Source of the DNA: Polyangiaceae bacterium
GTDB taxonomy: Bacteria; Myxococcota_A; Polyangia; Polyangiales; Polyangiaceae
DNA length: 64,000 nt
Direction: 5' to 3'
Assembly (NCBI GenBank): GCA_016715885.1
Contig: JADJXL010000018.1
Coordinates: 434,001 to 498,000 of the forward strand
Shown here: positions 36,761 to 46,762 of the stretch, one piece after another
How positions within the stretch are numbered: position 1 is the first letter of the stretch
Layout of the letters: every line of letters starts with the position of its first letter
Position numbers and translations under genes: made by a program
Notes under the pieces: model-generated
Told to the model about the DNA's origin: nothing
Databases searched by the model: none
What the model saw: only the letters and a program-made list of their open reading frames with translations

Positions 36761-37276
36761 ATGGCCCTCGACATGCCGACTGCCATCTTGATCGAAACCA
36801 ATCTGGGCAACATCGAATTGGCGCTCGACGACGCAAGTGCGCCGAAGACCGTCGCCAACTTCTTGCGTTACGTCGACGCAGGACATTACGCTGGGACGAT
36901 ATTCCATCGTGTCATATCCGGGTTCATGGCTCAAGGCGGCGGTTATGACGCTCGTTATGAAAAGAAGCCGACTCAGCCTCCTGTCGAAAACGAAGCCGAT
37001 AATGGATTGAAAAACACACGAGGCACCGTGGCCATGGCGCGTACGGGTGATCCTCATTCGGCCACTGCGCAATTTTTCATCAATTTGGTCGACAATGCAT
37101 TTCTCGACCATACTGCAAAAACCTCGTCGGGGTGGGGTTATACCGTATTCGGCAAGGTGACGTCCGGCATGGATGTCGTCGATCGAATGGCGCAATCGCG
37201 GACGGGTCCAGCGGGACCATTTTCCAAGGATGCGCCCATCGACCAAATCGTCATTCAATCCGTGCGACGTCTTTGA
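36761..37276 (+). CDS. ppiB: Cyclophilin-type peptidyl-prolyl isomerase
   Basis: A roughly 171-residue cyclophilin that isomerises Xaa-Pro bonds. It contains APKTVANFLRYVDAGHY, IFHRVISGFMAQGGG, GLKNTRGTVAMART, HSATAQFFINLVDN and GWGYTVFGKV, which align closely with the E. coli PpiB active site, including the Arg of the FHR motif and Phe of QFFIN. There is no signal peptide, so it is cytosolic. An inner Met at 36773 is an equally good start. The MITE-like element lies just upstream. Confidence 0.92.
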   Translation: MALDMPTAILIETNLGNIELALDDASAPKTVANFLRYVDAGHYAGTIFHRVISGFMAQGGGYDARYEKKPTQPPVENEADNGLKNTRGTVAMARTGDPHSATAQFFINLVDNAFLDHTAKTSSGWGYTVFGKVTSGMDVVDRMAQSRTGPAGPFSKDAPIDQIVIQSVRRL

Positions 37277-37402
37277 AGCGGAAACACTTCCGCCGCCATC
37301 TGCCATCGGGTTGAAAATTTTCACCCGAAGCCTCCATCCACACCGGTCGTCTGGTGAAAAAATCAGTGGCATTCTGCTCGAAGATGTGATTCGATTCCGC
37401 TC

Positions 37403-38554
37403 GTGGAACGCTTGCCTCTTTCTTCCCGCACTACGCGCGTAGCGTGCGGTCTTGCGCTTGTCGGGCTTCTTTCGGGATGTGGCCCCGCCGATGAGCCGGC
37501 ACCTCAAACGTCAGGGCCCCCCATGCCCGAAGGCGGATTGCTGGATTATCCAGTCGATGAAGTGGGGCCATTTCGTGTTGGTTATCGCACGTTCATTCAC
37601 ACGTACTCGCCGGCGGACAATTCAGGGCCGCGCGACATACGCATCAACATCTGGTACCCGACGCTCGATACCGAAGGCGAAAATCCGAAATACATCAATG
37701 TATTTCCGGATGACGACGTATTCATCGATGCAAAGCTCGCGCCTCCGATGGAGGCTGCGGGTTATCCCGTGCACGTTCATTCGCATGGGTATTCTGGGTT
37801 TGGCGGAACCAGCTCCAACATGATGCATTGGTTCGCTTCGCATGGTTGGGTTGCCATCGCGCCCGATCATACTGGAAATACGCTTCCCGAGCACGAAGAC
37901 AAGAAACCGATTACCATTTCGTATTGGCGTTCGATGGATATATCGGCTTCGCTGGACGTGCTGGAGACGCTGGACGCGTCCGATCCGCTCGCTGGTAAGT
38001 GCCGCACGAAAAACGCGCTGTTATCGGGTCATAGTTTTGGATCGTTCACGACGTGGGCCACGGGTGGTGCCACGTTCGACGTTGCCGAAGTGCAGGCGAT
38101 GTGCGACAGTGGCACGAAGTTTTCCGAGCCTTGCACGGCGGAGCAGATTGCCGTTTTTGGCAAGGGACTTGGTGATTTGCGCATTGCGGCCGGTTTGCCC
38201 ATGGCGGGTGGCGTGGGCACCGGGCCCGGGTGGTTTGGATACGACGGAATGGATGCGGTCCAAAAACCCTACATGTTGATGACCGGTACGCTCGATCCCG
38301 TGGGCGCGGAAAACGTTTGGGATCGCATCAAGACCATCGATTTTACGTGGCTGGATTTCGTGGGCGGCTGTCATCAGCTCTTTGGGCTGGGTGGGTGTCA
38401 AGAATTCGATTCGTTCGAAGGTTGGGCGCTCGTCGATTCGTATGCCCTCGCGTTTGCGAATCGCCACATTCTCGGCGACGAAAATCCGAGGGTGCTCGGC
38501 ATTCTCGATGGATCCGAAGTTCTTTCCTCGAAGGTCATTTTCAACCATAAATGA
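37403..38554 (+). CDS. Alpha/beta hydrolase lipoprotein
   Basis: A 383-residue lipoprotein (signal ending LLSGC). The fold is that of the platelet-activating-factor acetylhydrolase/dienelactone hydrolase group: oxyanion region HVHSHGYSGFGG, nucleophile LLSGHSFGSFT, acid in LMTGTLDPVG and base in VGGCHQLFG. The predicted location is the cell envelope. Its stop overlaps the ATG of the DUF1592 gene by four bases (ATGA), the first of three such overlaps, so it is the first gene of an operon. Confidence 0.9.
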   Translation: MERLPLSSRTTRVACGLALVGLLSGCGPADEPAPQTSGPPMPEGGLLDYPVDEVGPFRVGYRTFIHTYSPADNSGPRDIRINIWYPTLDTEGENPKYINVFPDDDVFIDAKLAPPMEAAGYPVHVHSHGYSGFGGTSSNMMHWFASHGWVAIAPDHTGNTLPEHEDKKPITISYWRSMDISASLDVLETLDASDPLAGKCRTKNALLSGHSFGSFTTWATGGATFDVAEVQAMCDSGTKFSEPCTAEQIAVFGKGLGDLRIAAGLPMAGGVGTGPGWFGYDGMDAVQKPYMLMTGTLDPVGAENVWDRIKTIDFTWLDFVGGCHQLFGLGGCQEFDSFEGWALVDSYALAFANRHILGDENPRVLGILDGSEVLSSKVIFNHK

Positions 38555-40218
38555 GGTCGTCGATGTCGCGAAAAGTTCACTCGATGCTCGGCTGGATCGG
38601 CACCCCGCTCGTGCTTGCGGCGATCGCGGGCGCATGCAGCGGCGATCCGCAGCCTCCTCCAGCAGCCACCGATTATGGCCCGCGACCTCCGATGCCCGAA
38701 ACTGCGGCGCAAACCGGAGCGCAACGTCTCACGGTGGCGCAATATGGCAATGCCATTCGCGACATCTTCGGCAAGGACATCAACGTACCGACCGCCATCG
38801 AAGTCGATACGGCGCTCGATGGGTTCGTCGCTTTGGGAGCCTCGGTCAGCACCATTTCGATACAAGGCGTAGAAAAATACGAAAAGGCGGCGTTTGCCGT
38901 GGCGAAGCAAGTCGTCGCGGACGAAACGCACAAAGCAATGGTCTTGAAATGCACGCCTTCGGGACCCGATGATGCTGCGTGCGCGAAAGAAACCGTCACG
39001 AATCTCGGACGTCGCGTCTATCGACGGCAGCTCACGGAAGCCGAGCAGATCAGAATCACGAATATCTTGTTGCAAGCAGCGTCGGTGCTCGGCGGATTCG
39101 ACAAAGGACTCGAATTTGCCATTGCCGCGATGTTGCAATCGCCCCATTTCCTCTATCGCCCGCAAGTGGGCGAGCCGGATCCCGCGCGTCCGGGACAGGT
39201 GCGATACACGAGCCTCGAAATGGCATCGCGGCTATCGTTTTTCCTGTGGAACAACATCCCCGACGACGAATTGCTTCTCGCTGCCGAAAAAGGTCAGCTC
39301 GTGGACGACGACGGCCTTGCCGAGCAGATCGATCGCATGATCGAATCGCCGCGTGCACGTGAAGGATTGCGCGGTTTTGTGACCGATTACATGCACCTTG
39401 CCCACCTCGACAAGCTCTCCAAGGACCCCACGCTGTTCACGTATTTCAGCCCCGAGCTCGGGCCGGCAGCTCGTGAAGAGACGCTTCGACTCTTCGAGCA
39501 CATCGTATTCGAGCTCGATACGGATTTTCGCGACATCATGACGACCAAGCAAACGTTCGTCAATCCAAAGCTCGCGTCGATGTACATGATTCCTTCACCT
39601 TCGGACGAAGGTTTTTCTCTCGTGGAGCTGCCAAGCGATTCACCACGGGCGGGTTTGCTGGGACATGCCAGTATCCTCGCGCTGCATTCGCATCCGCGGG
39701 CGACGTCGTCGACGTTGCGCGGCAAGTTCATTCGTGACGACTTGCTCTGCGATCCGATTCCTCCCCCGCCGGCGAACGTCAATACGGGTTTGCCCGAGGC
39801 GTCCGAAGGCGGGCAAACGCTGCGGGAACGCATGAAGCCGCATCTGACGGATCCGACGTGCAGCAGTTGCCACGGTTTGATGGATCCTTTGGGCTTGGGC
39901 CTCGAGAATTTCGACGCAATCGGACGATATCGCACGACCGAGGCTGGCGCGATCATCGACCCGTCCGGACAGGTCGATGGAGTGCCTTTCAAGGATGCAC
40001 GCGGGCTCGGGCAAGTCCTTCGCGACAGCAACAAGTTTGCGCCATGTTTCGTCCGCAAAGTATTCAGCTATGCGACGGGATTTCGTCCAACGGAAGCTGA
40101 TAGACCCACGCTCAATACGCTCACGTGGGATTTTCGAGCAGAGGGTTATCGAGTCAAGGCGCTCATGAAGCTCGTCGCCATGAGTCCGGCATTCCGATTG
40201 GCGCAAAAGCCCCAATGA
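38551..40218 (+). CDS. DUF1592/DUF1588/DUF1585 protein with CxxCH
   Basis: A 555-residue protein of the group first described in Planctomycetes. Signal or lipobox (AAIAGACS), then a DUF1587/1592-type N-terminus (RLTVAQYGNAIRDIFG), DUF1592 and DUF1588 segments (PHFLYRPQVGEPD; HSHPRATSSTLRGKFIRDDL) and a DUF1585 C-terminus with RKVFSYATGFRPTEAD. CSSCHGLMDPLG is a haem c-like site. Start and stop overlap neighbours by four bases. It is normally paired with a DUF1552 protein, as here. Confidence 0.93.
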   Translation: MRSSMSRKVHSMLGWIGTPLVLAAIAGACSGDPQPPPAATDYGPRPPMPETAAQTGAQRLTVAQYGNAIRDIFGKDINVPTAIEVDTALDGFVALGASVSTISIQGVEKYEKAAFAVAKQVVADETHKAMVLKCTPSGPDDAACAKETVTNLGRRVYRRQLTEAEQIRITNILLQAASVLGGFDKGLEFAIAAMLQSPHFLYRPQVGEPDPARPGQVRYTSLEMASRLSFFLWNNIPDDELLLAAEKGQLVDDDGLAEQIDRMIESPRAREGLRGFVTDYMHLAHLDKLSKDPTLFTYFSPELGPAAREETLRLFEHIVFELDTDFRDIMTTKQTFVNPKLASMYMIPSPSDEGFSLVELPSDSPRAGLLGHASILALHSHPRATSSTLRGKFIRDDLLCDPIPPPPANVNTGLPEASEGGQTLRERMKPHLTDPTCSSCHGLMDPLGLGLENFDAIGRYRTTEAGAIIDPSGQVDGVPFKDARGLGQVLRDSNKFAPCFVRKVFSYATGFRPTEADRPTLNTLTWDFRAEGYRVKALMKLVAMSPAFRLAQKPQ

Positions 40219-41570
40219 AAGGTACGAAGGGAACTACGGCCATGAAAAGGACCAAGCTTTCTCGACGGACGATGCTTCGGGGCATGGTGGGTGGTGTGGG
40301 GGTCGCCATTGGCCTGCCCGCGCTCGAAATATTCTTCGATCGAGCTGGCAAAGCGCGCGCAGCCGATCCATTCCCGAAACGGTTTGGAGTTTTTTTCTGG
40401 GGCAATGGAATGTTGCCCGATAAGTGGGTTCCTGCGAAAACGGGCACCTCGTGGGATCCTTCGCCCACGCTGATGCCGCTCGCCGACGTCAAGGACAAGA
40501 TCAGCGTCGTTTCGGGGATGAAGGTCTTCACGGGCAGCAATTTCCCGCATAGCTCGGGCGCGGTCGGCATTCTCTCGGGCGCGCCGTTCGAGAACAATAC
40601 CGATTCGACGTTCGTCGAGCCCAGCATCGATCAATTCATTGCGGCCGCGGCGGGTCAAGACACCCGATTCCGATCGCTCGAAATGTCCGTGCAGCGCGCC
40701 GCCAAAGGTTGGTCGTACAATGGCCCGCACAATCAGAACCCGCCTGAATGGTCTCCGGCGGCGTTTTTCAATCGAGTTTTCGTCGATGGATTCGTCATGC
40801 CAGGCTCGATGGTCGAACCGGATCCGCGATTGCCGCTGCGGCAGAGCATATTGGATGGCGTCATGGGCGAGGCGACGGCGCTCCAAGGCGTTTTGGGGAG
40901 CGCGGACAAAGCGCGGCTCGAACAGCATCTCGATGGGATTCGTGCGCTGGAAAAGCAAATTGACAAGCTTCAGCAGAATCCACCGGCGCTCGTGGCTTGC
41001 GCCGTGCCCGGAAAACCGCTCGACGATTATCCCGATATCGACGGTCGCCCGCAGCTCAGCGCAACGTCCCGCGTGCTCGTGGATATTTTGGTCATGGCCT
41101 TGGCCTGCGATCAAACGAGGGTGTTCAGCCATTGGTTCTCGGATTCGGTGAGCAATGTGCTTTTCCCGATTGCCGGGGTCGATTCTGGACATCATCAGCT
41201 CACGCACGACGAACCGGGCGACCAGCCGAAAGTGCACAGCATTCTCTTGTACATCATGGAGGAATTCGCGTACCTCGTGAAAGCGCTCGCGGCCGTTCCC
41301 GAAGGCGATAGCACGCTGCTCGACCATTGTGCAATTCTTGCGACGAGCGATTGTTCGCTGGGCAGGTCGCATTCCGTCGAAGAATACCCCATTTTGATTG
41401 CTGGCAGTTGCAATGGGGCGCTCCAGACGGGCGTGCATTATCGGTCGACTTCGAGCGAAAACACGAGCAAAGTGCTGCTCACGCTCGCGCGGGCCATGGG
41501 AATGACACTCGATTCGTACGGGAAAGGCGACGGGCTCGTGACGTCGAGCGTGTCGGCGATAGAAGTATGA
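40215..41570 (+). CDS. DUF1552 protein with Tat signal
   Basis: About 451 residues from the coupled start at 40215; an inner Met at 40242 is an alternative. SRRTMLRGMVGG is a twin-arginine signal. The body matches the DUF1552 family (RFGVFFWGNGMLPDKWVP; DKISVVSGMKVF; NFPHSSGAVGILSG), exported in folded form, probably with a bound cofactor or metal. The ATGA overlaps at both ends tie it to the DUF1592 protein and the lipoprotein that follows. Confidence 0.92.
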   Translation: MKGTKGTTAMKRTKLSRRTMLRGMVGGVGVAIGLPALEIFFDRAGKARAADPFPKRFGVFFWGNGMLPDKWVPAKTGTSWDPSPTLMPLADVKDKISVVSGMKVFTGSNFPHSSGAVGILSGAPFENNTDSTFVEPSIDQFIAAAAGQDTRFRSLEMSVQRAAKGWSYNGPHNQNPPEWSPAAFFNRVFVDGFVMPGSMVEPDPRLPLRQSILDGVMGEATALQGVLGSADKARLEQHLDGIRALEKQIDKLQQNPPALVACAVPGKPLDDYPDIDGRPQLSATSRVLVDILVMALACDQTRVFSHWFSDSVSNVLFPIAGVDSGHHQLTHDEPGDQPKVHSILLYIMEEFAYLVKALAAVPEGDSTLLDHCAILATSDCSLGRSHSVEEYPILIAGSCNGALQTGVHYRSTSSENTSKVLLTLARAMGMTLDSYGKGDGLVTSSVSAIEV

Positions 41571-42439
41571 AAACCACGCATGCATTGTTTGGGGTCGTCT
41601 CATTGAGTGCGCTTCTCGTGCTGTCGGGATGTGCGCCGGAGGGTCCGTCGGCCGAAGAACTATCCTGTACGACGGGACAAACGCACACGGCTGTGCTCAC
41701 GTCGCTCGCGTTTACGCTGGCGCAAGACGATATTGCACCCGGATTCGACCTCGATGGTCGAGTGAGCGGCGCGGATGATTATCTGTCGTGCGGAAAGGCC
41801 GATTTCGTCGATCCGGACGGCGTTCCGGGCATCGACAATCGGCTCGCTTCGTTGATTCCGGTCATCAAGGATCAAGTGGGCGATGCCGTCGATGGCTTGG
41901 TGCAAGGAGCCATCAACGACGGGGAGCTCGTCATTTTGCTCGAGCTCGAAAATGTGGACGACGTGGCCAATGATGCATGCGTGAACGTTGGCGTTCAGGT
42001 GGGTGCGAAGAAGCGGCCGACGCTTGGAACGGACGGCGTCATCGAGGCATATCAGACGTTCGATCCTGATCCGGCGGTCGCGCGGAGTTTCGTGCCGAAT
42101 GCGCGTATCGAGAACGGAGTGCTCCGGACGGGGTCATTTCCGCTCGCGGTCCCCATTGCCATCTTCGACGTGGCGTTTACCATTCACATGGAAAATGCCC
42201 AGCTTCGTTTTTCGATCGACGAAGAAGGTAAAGTGCATGGCTTTTTGGGTGGCGGGATGTTGCCACAAGAGTTATTGGACGGCGTGGCCGAAGGGGCCGG
42301 TGTGGCGCAGTATCTTCCCGCGATCAAAGTGGCCATGGAGGCCAACACCGACCTTGCGTACAATGACGAAACGGGCAAGTGTGAGCGATTTTCCGGGGCG
42401 CTCGAATTCTCGGGCACGCCCGCATTCGTTCGTCGGTGA
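41567..42439 (+). CDS. Operon lipoprotein of unknown function
   Basis: A 290-residue lipoprotein (MKTTHALFGVVSLSALLVLSG, lipobox VLSGC). The mature part starts with a short Cys pair and has GFDLDGRVSGADDYLSCG and DGVPGIDNRLAS. The remaining sequence forms strands typical of a beta-rich domain, with a terminal GKCERFSGAL. It is translationally coupled to the DUF1552 gene. Its family was not recognised but co-translation suggests it works with the DUF1592/DUF1552 pair at the envelope. Confidence 0.85.
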   Translation: MKTTHALFGVVSLSALLVLSGCAPEGPSAEELSCTTGQTHTAVLTSLAFTLAQDDIAPGFDLDGRVSGADDYLSCGKADFVDPDGVPGIDNRLASLIPVIKDQVGDAVDGLVQGAINDGELVILLELENVDDVANDACVNVGVQVGAKKRPTLGTDGVIEAYQTFDPDPAVARSFVPNARIENGVLRTGSFPLAVPIAIFDVAFTIHMENAQLRFSIDEEGKVHGFLGGGMLPQELLDGVAEGAGVAQYLPAIKVAMEANTDLAYNDETGKCERFSGALEFSGTPAFVRR

Positions 42440-42469
42440 GCGATCATCAATCACGAAATGTGGAGCAAC

Positions 42470-43321
42470 ATGAGCAGGGATCTCGAGGGTAAGGTTTTTC
42501 TCATCACAGGTGGAACAGAGGGCATTGGTAAAGCCGCGGCGCTCGATTTTGCGCGCCGTCACGCGACCCTCGTGATCGTCGGAAGAAATCGAGAAAAAAC
42601 CGAGCGGGTCGTGGGTGAATTGAAGGCGGCCGGCGGGTACGATCGCGTGGACATGCTTCTTGGCGACATGGCCAAGATGGCGGACATTCGCGCCGTGGCA
42701 AAAGAGTTTGGCGCGAAATACGATCGCCTCGACGTGCTCGTCAACAATGCTGGGGCGTGGTTCGAGAAATACGCTCTGACGTCGGACGGAATCGAGCAAA
42801 CATTTGCCCTGAATCACATCGGCTATTTCCTGCTGACGACCGAGCTGCTCGAATTGATTCGGAAAACGCCGAATTCACGCGTGGTGAACACATCGAGCGG
42901 CGCGCATACGATGAGCAGGTTCGATTTGAAAAACATCGTCAAGCGCGACGGTTCGGCGGGTTTTCCTGCGTATGCAGATTCGAAGCTGGCGAACGTCCTC
43001 TTTACGCTCGAGCTTGCAAAACGGCTTTCGGGCTCGACGGCAGCAGCGAATTGTTTTCATCCGGGATTCGTGCGGTCCGCGTTTGGGTGGAACAACGAGG
43101 GGTTCATCAAGTGGAGCTTTGGTCTTGGGCAAACGCTGTTCGCGCGGAGCGTCGAAAAAGGGGCCGAGACGTTGATTTGGCTGGCGACGCACCCCGAAGC
43201 GGCCGGATTCAATGGCCAATACTTCTACGACTTGAAGGTCAGGCGCGTGCGTGCCCGTGGGGATGACCCGGAATTGGCGCGCCGGTTGTGGGACCTCTCC
43301 GAAGGTCTCTGCCGCGCCTGA
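42470..43321 (+). CDS. Short-chain dehydrogenase/reductase
   Basis: An SDR-family oxidoreductase of about 283 residues. NAD(P) motif LITGGTEGIGKAA, NNAGAWF, Ser in VVNTSSGAH and the catalytic YADSK with Lys are all present, followed by CFHPGFVRSAF. This resembles the retinol-dehydrogenase-like subgroup. The start at 42470 has GGAG five bases upstream; 42458 is an alternative. It lies 30 bp behind the lipoprotein gene and may belong to the same operon. The substrate is not known. Confidence 0.9.
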   Translation: MSRDLEGKVFLITGGTEGIGKAAALDFARRHATLVIVGRNREKTERVVGELKAAGGYDRVDMLLGDMAKMADIRAVAKEFGAKYDRLDVLVNNAGAWFEKYALTSDGIEQTFALNHIGYFLLTTELLELIRKTPNSRVVNTSSGAHTMSRFDLKNIVKRDGSAGFPAYADSKLANVLFTLELAKRLSGSTAAANCFHPGFVRSAFGWNNEGFIKWSFGLGQTLFARSVEKGAETLIWLATHPEAAGFNGQYFYDLKVRRVRARGDDPELARRLWDLSEGLCRA

Positions 43322-43512
43322 CTGCGGTCATACTCGATTGTCTCTCTTTTTTCGTTTGAGCACATAGAAAACCTCGGCGCCCGCCGCGTGCCTCGTGTTT
43401 CACGATGCCGCCTGAGTCTTGCCGGAGTGTTTCCACGAGACGCACGACCAGCTTGACTTCTCGGGCTGCTCGCGGTGTCCTTCCGCTCGCGCCTCGAAGG
43501 AGGAGGAGCACG

Positions 43513-46014
43513 ATGCTTCGCTTTTGGCAGCGCCGCAAAGAAGACGACCGCACGAGCTCGTCACCCGAAGCTTCGGGTTCCGAACCCAAGCGCGCTGCTG
43601 GTCAGACGCCGTTTCAACCGGGGATGCAGATCGCTGGAAAGTTCACGCTCCAGCGCCTCATCGGATCGGGTTCGATGGGCAGCGTGTTCGAGGCGTGGGA
43701 CATGTTCGTCGAGCGTCGTGTGGCGATCAAGTTGATGCATCCCGGCTATGATCGCGACCCCGCGATGATCGCTCGGTTTCGTCGCGAAGCGCAAACGACG
43801 GCTGCAATCCGGCACCCGAACGTCGTGACGATCCACGAAGTCGGACAACGTCGCGATGGCACGTTCTACATGGTGCAAGAGCTCTTGGCGGGCGAGACGC
43901 TGCGCGACTATCTCGCTGCGCGCGGGCGGCTTTCCGAGCACGAAGCGATGACGATCATGGTGCCGATCATGGGCGCGCTCGTGACGGCCCACAAGCGCGG
44001 CATCGTGCATCGCGACATCAAACCGGAGAACATCATCTTGACGAGCACTTCGAGCGAGATCGTTCCGAAGCTCGTCGACTTCGGTCTTGCGCGTGTGCAC
44101 ACGCCCGAGCCGGGCCGAAACAAGCTCACGCTGCATGGCGCAGTGATGGGCACGCCCGAGTACATGTCGCCCGAGCAAGCCGAGGGTTTGTCCAGTGTCG
44201 ATGCTCGTGCAGACGTGTGGTCGGTCGGTGCGGTGTTCTTCGAGCTGCTCTCGGGCAAACGTCCTTACGACGGTCAAACGCAGCAAGCGGTGCTCGTCAA
44301 GATCATTACGCAGCCGCCGCCGATTCTTTCGATGCTCGTGGACGACATCCCCGCGTCTTTTTTGGAGGTCATTCAGCAAGCGCTCGTACCGGACAAGGAA
44401 AAGCGCTTGCAATCGATGCAAATATTCCGCGACAAACTCGTTTTGGCGTTCGAACGAATGTCACAACACGCGGTCTTCGCGCAGCCTCTTTCGGTGGACG
44501 ACGACATCGAAGAAGTTCCGGACGATTTGCCGATACATCAACCGAGCGATGCAAGCGGTTCCGACGTGCTCGAGCTCGACCCGGCCGACCTCGTGCTCGA
44601 CGAAGATACGCACATCGATGGAACGGACGTCATTTCCGTGGGCTCGGGGTTGTCGCCGGTTCCGCGTGCCGAACACGAATGGCGCGAAGCGGTGGATGCG
44701 TCGCGAGAAACGCCACTATCGCGTGATGAAGCGAAGGCCATCGATGCGCTATCGCTCAATGCTCTGCGCGACGCCGTCAAGTATGCGGACAAGGTGCTTG
44801 CGGCATTTGGGGACGAACCGGGCGTGCGAGCGCGCATGCGGCTCGTGCATGCCGTAGCGTATCGATGGATTGGCAAGCTACCGGAGACCAAGCAAGCAGC
44901 CGAAGACGCAATGGCGCTCTTCCCGCGAGGAAGCACCGCATTTCACGCGGCGCTCGGGCACCTCATCATTGCGTGTGGAAACCTCGGGGACGCCGATCGT
45001 ATTCGCGAAATTGCGAATGAGCATGCCAATCTCGAGGCCGAGGGCGTCACGAGTGAAGGGCACATCATTTCGGCATCGCGTCTTGCCGTGGCCCTCGTGC
45101 GCGTGGGCGAACCCGAGCGTGCACACGAAGTCTTGGCCGCCGCGCAGAAGCTCGCATTTCGACACAGCGTCACGAGTCCGTTCGTGCTGGCGTGGCTGGA
45201 TGTCGCGCGTTCCGAAGCGGCGCTCCACGAAGCCGACCTGACGTCGTACGTGCGGCGCATCGAGCGCGCGGTCGAAAACTTCACGTCGGCCGGAGACATG
45301 CGCAATACGTGTCTGCAGCGAGTTAACATCGGCAATGCCTACGTGCACCTCGGAGCGTATGCGCTTGCCGAGAATGCATTTCGTCAAGCGCTCGCCATGG
45401 CCGAACCCATGCAGCTCGATTTCGTTTCGTCGATTCTCGCGAACCTGGGGCATGCGCTCGCTCATTTGGGCAATCTCGACGAAGCGCGCAAAGTCGAGTT
45501 CGCGGCGCTCGAGCGGGTCATCAAGCAAGGCAATCGTCGCGGCCAAGGGTTCATTTCGATCTACATGTCGGTGATCATGCGCCTCGCTGGTGACAAAGAT
45601 GGCGCGCTCGCCATGGCGAAACGAGCGCTCGAAGTGTCCGAGGGCGCTCCCGCCATTCGTGCATACGCCTTGGCTCTCATGGCTGGAATTGCGATTGCAA
45701 AGAACAAGGAATTCGATGCGCTCGTGTATTCGCGCGAAGCCACGGATATTTTGAACCGACTCGAAGGGATCGAAGAAGGCGAAAGCTTGATTCGCTGGAC
45801 GCACGCTTTGGCATTACGCGCGGCGGGGCACGATCAGGAAGCCGAAAAACACATCGCCGATGCGCGAGAGCGGCTTTTGAAGAAGGCCGAGCGCATTACC
45901 GATCCGAAATGGCGGCAAAGTTTTCTCGAGCAGGTGCCCGACAATGCGCGCGTGATGGAATTCGCGTCTTCGTGGCTGGGTGATGTGCGCGATTCCGCGG
46001 GCGATCAGAAGTAA
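43513..46014 (+). CDS. Ser/Thr kinase with TPR-rich C-terminus
   Basis: An 833-residue protein; the start at 43513 follows a strong AGGAGG, which excludes the longer frame. Kinase domain with LIGSGSMGSVFEAW, VAIKLM, IVHRDIKPENII, LVDFGLAR and GTPEYMSPEQA covers about residues 40-310. No membrane segment was found. From about residue 420 on there are TPR-like helical pairs (AFHAALGHLIIACGNL; AYVHLGAYALAENAFRQAL). It is a cytosolic kinase with a protein-interaction tail. It converges with the beta-barrel gene at 46005, overlapping by ten bases. Confidence 0.93.
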   Translation: MLRFWQRRKEDDRTSSSPEASGSEPKRAAGQTPFQPGMQIAGKFTLQRLIGSGSMGSVFEAWDMFVERRVAIKLMHPGYDRDPAMIARFRREAQTTAAIRHPNVVTIHEVGQRRDGTFYMVQELLAGETLRDYLAARGRLSEHEAMTIMVPIMGALVTAHKRGIVHRDIKPENIILTSTSSEIVPKLVDFGLARVHTPEPGRNKLTLHGAVMGTPEYMSPEQAEGLSSVDARADVWSVGAVFFELLSGKRPYDGQTQQAVLVKIITQPPPILSMLVDDIPASFLEVIQQALVPDKEKRLQSMQIFRDKLVLAFERMSQHAVFAQPLSVDDDIEEVPDDLPIHQPSDASGSDVLELDPADLVLDEDTHIDGTDVISVGSGLSPVPRAEHEWREAVDASRETPLSRDEAKAIDALSLNALRDAVKYADKVLAAFGDEPGVRARMRLVHAVAYRWIGKLPETKQAAEDAMALFPRGSTAFHAALGHLIIACGNLGDADRIREIANEHANLEAEGVTSEGHIISASRLAVALVRVGEPERAHEVLAAAQKLAFRHSVTSPFVLAWLDVARSEAALHEADLTSYVRRIERAVENFTSAGDMRNTCLQRVNIGNAYVHLGAYALAENAFRQALAMAEPMQLDFVSSILANLGHALAHLGNLDEARKVEFAALERVIKQGNRRGQGFISIYMSVIMRLAGDKDGALAMAKRALEVSEGAPAIRAYALALMAGIAIAKNKEFDALVYSREATDILNRLEGIEEGESLIRWTHALALRAAGHDQEAEKHIADARERLLKKAERITDPKWRQSFLEQVPDNARVMEFASSWLGDVRDSAGDQK

Positions 46015-46661
46015 GGGCGCATGATGAGCGACGCGTACGGGAACATCATCGTGCCCGTGCCGAAGTATTGTCCCTGAAATCCGCCTTCGACGCCGAGCCC
46101 GAGCACGTTTCCTACGCGGAATCGATATCCGGCGCGCGCGACACCTCCAAAGCCGTATTGAGTATCGACTCCGAGCATCATTGCCACACCCGTGGATCCC
46201 CCCAAATACAATCCGTCACGCCCGAACGGTGAAAATTCGACGCGTGGTCCAACCGTGCCGAACATGGCCGTCGTTTCACTGACCCAGCCGCCTTTGGGCG
46301 GCGGTTCGCAATTGGTACAGCCCGCTTGCGGACGCGTGTATCCCGTCGGTATGAATGGTTCCGTTCCCTCCGACCGCTTCATTCCGTGTTCGACCGTGAA
46401 CACGTCGAACCCCACGGAAATGCGCTCGGACACGTTGTAACCGGCGTGCAGACCGAGCGTCGCGGCGGCAAATCCATCGGTCAGTATTTGTGGATGGTTG
46501 ACCATGGCGTACGCGGCCCCGCCGGACAAACCTATGAACGCTCGCTTTTCTTTGGTCGTCATGGTCGCCCAACCGCCCCCCAACTGGGCGTTTGCGACCG
46601 GAGTCGCAACCGTCCATGCAAGCAATGAAACGCCGAGGGACACGAGAGTTCGAAGGATCAT
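46005..46661 (-). CDS. Outer membrane beta-barrel protein, paralogue A
   Basis: A 218-residue exported protein (signal ending PVANA; start chosen at 46661). The mature part starts with FIGLSGGAAYAMVNHP and has alternating strands with Gly and aromatic residues, ending in LIMRPYF, a C-terminal Phe as in outer membrane barrels. A conserved CTNCEPPPKGGW loop lies near the middle. It is closely related to the neighbouring gene product, so both arose by tandem duplication. Confidence 0.85.
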   Translation of the reverse strand: MILRTLVSLGVSLLAWTVATPVANAQLGGGWATMTTKEKRAFIGLSGGAAYAMVNHPQILTDGFAAATLGLHAGYNVSERISVGFDVFTVEHGMKRSEGTEPFIPTGYTRPQAGCTNCEPPPKGGWVSETTAMFGTVGPRVEFSPFGRDGLYLGGSTGVAMMLGVDTQYGFGGVARAGYRFRVGNVLGLGVEGGFQGQYFGTGTMMFPYASLIMRPYF

Positions 46662-46762
46662 GATTTCACCTGACCGAGTTTGGAATGATTGTCGTCGTTT
46701 GATTCGTGGAGCGTCGAGCAAGACATCGTGCCGACACGACGAAGAAGCCTTTTCGCAAGCCA

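Noticed and set aside
40146..41603. 485-codon minus-strand frame over the DUF1552 gene
   Set aside because: Antisense shadow; the plus-strand frame is a full DUF1552 protein with coupled start and stop.
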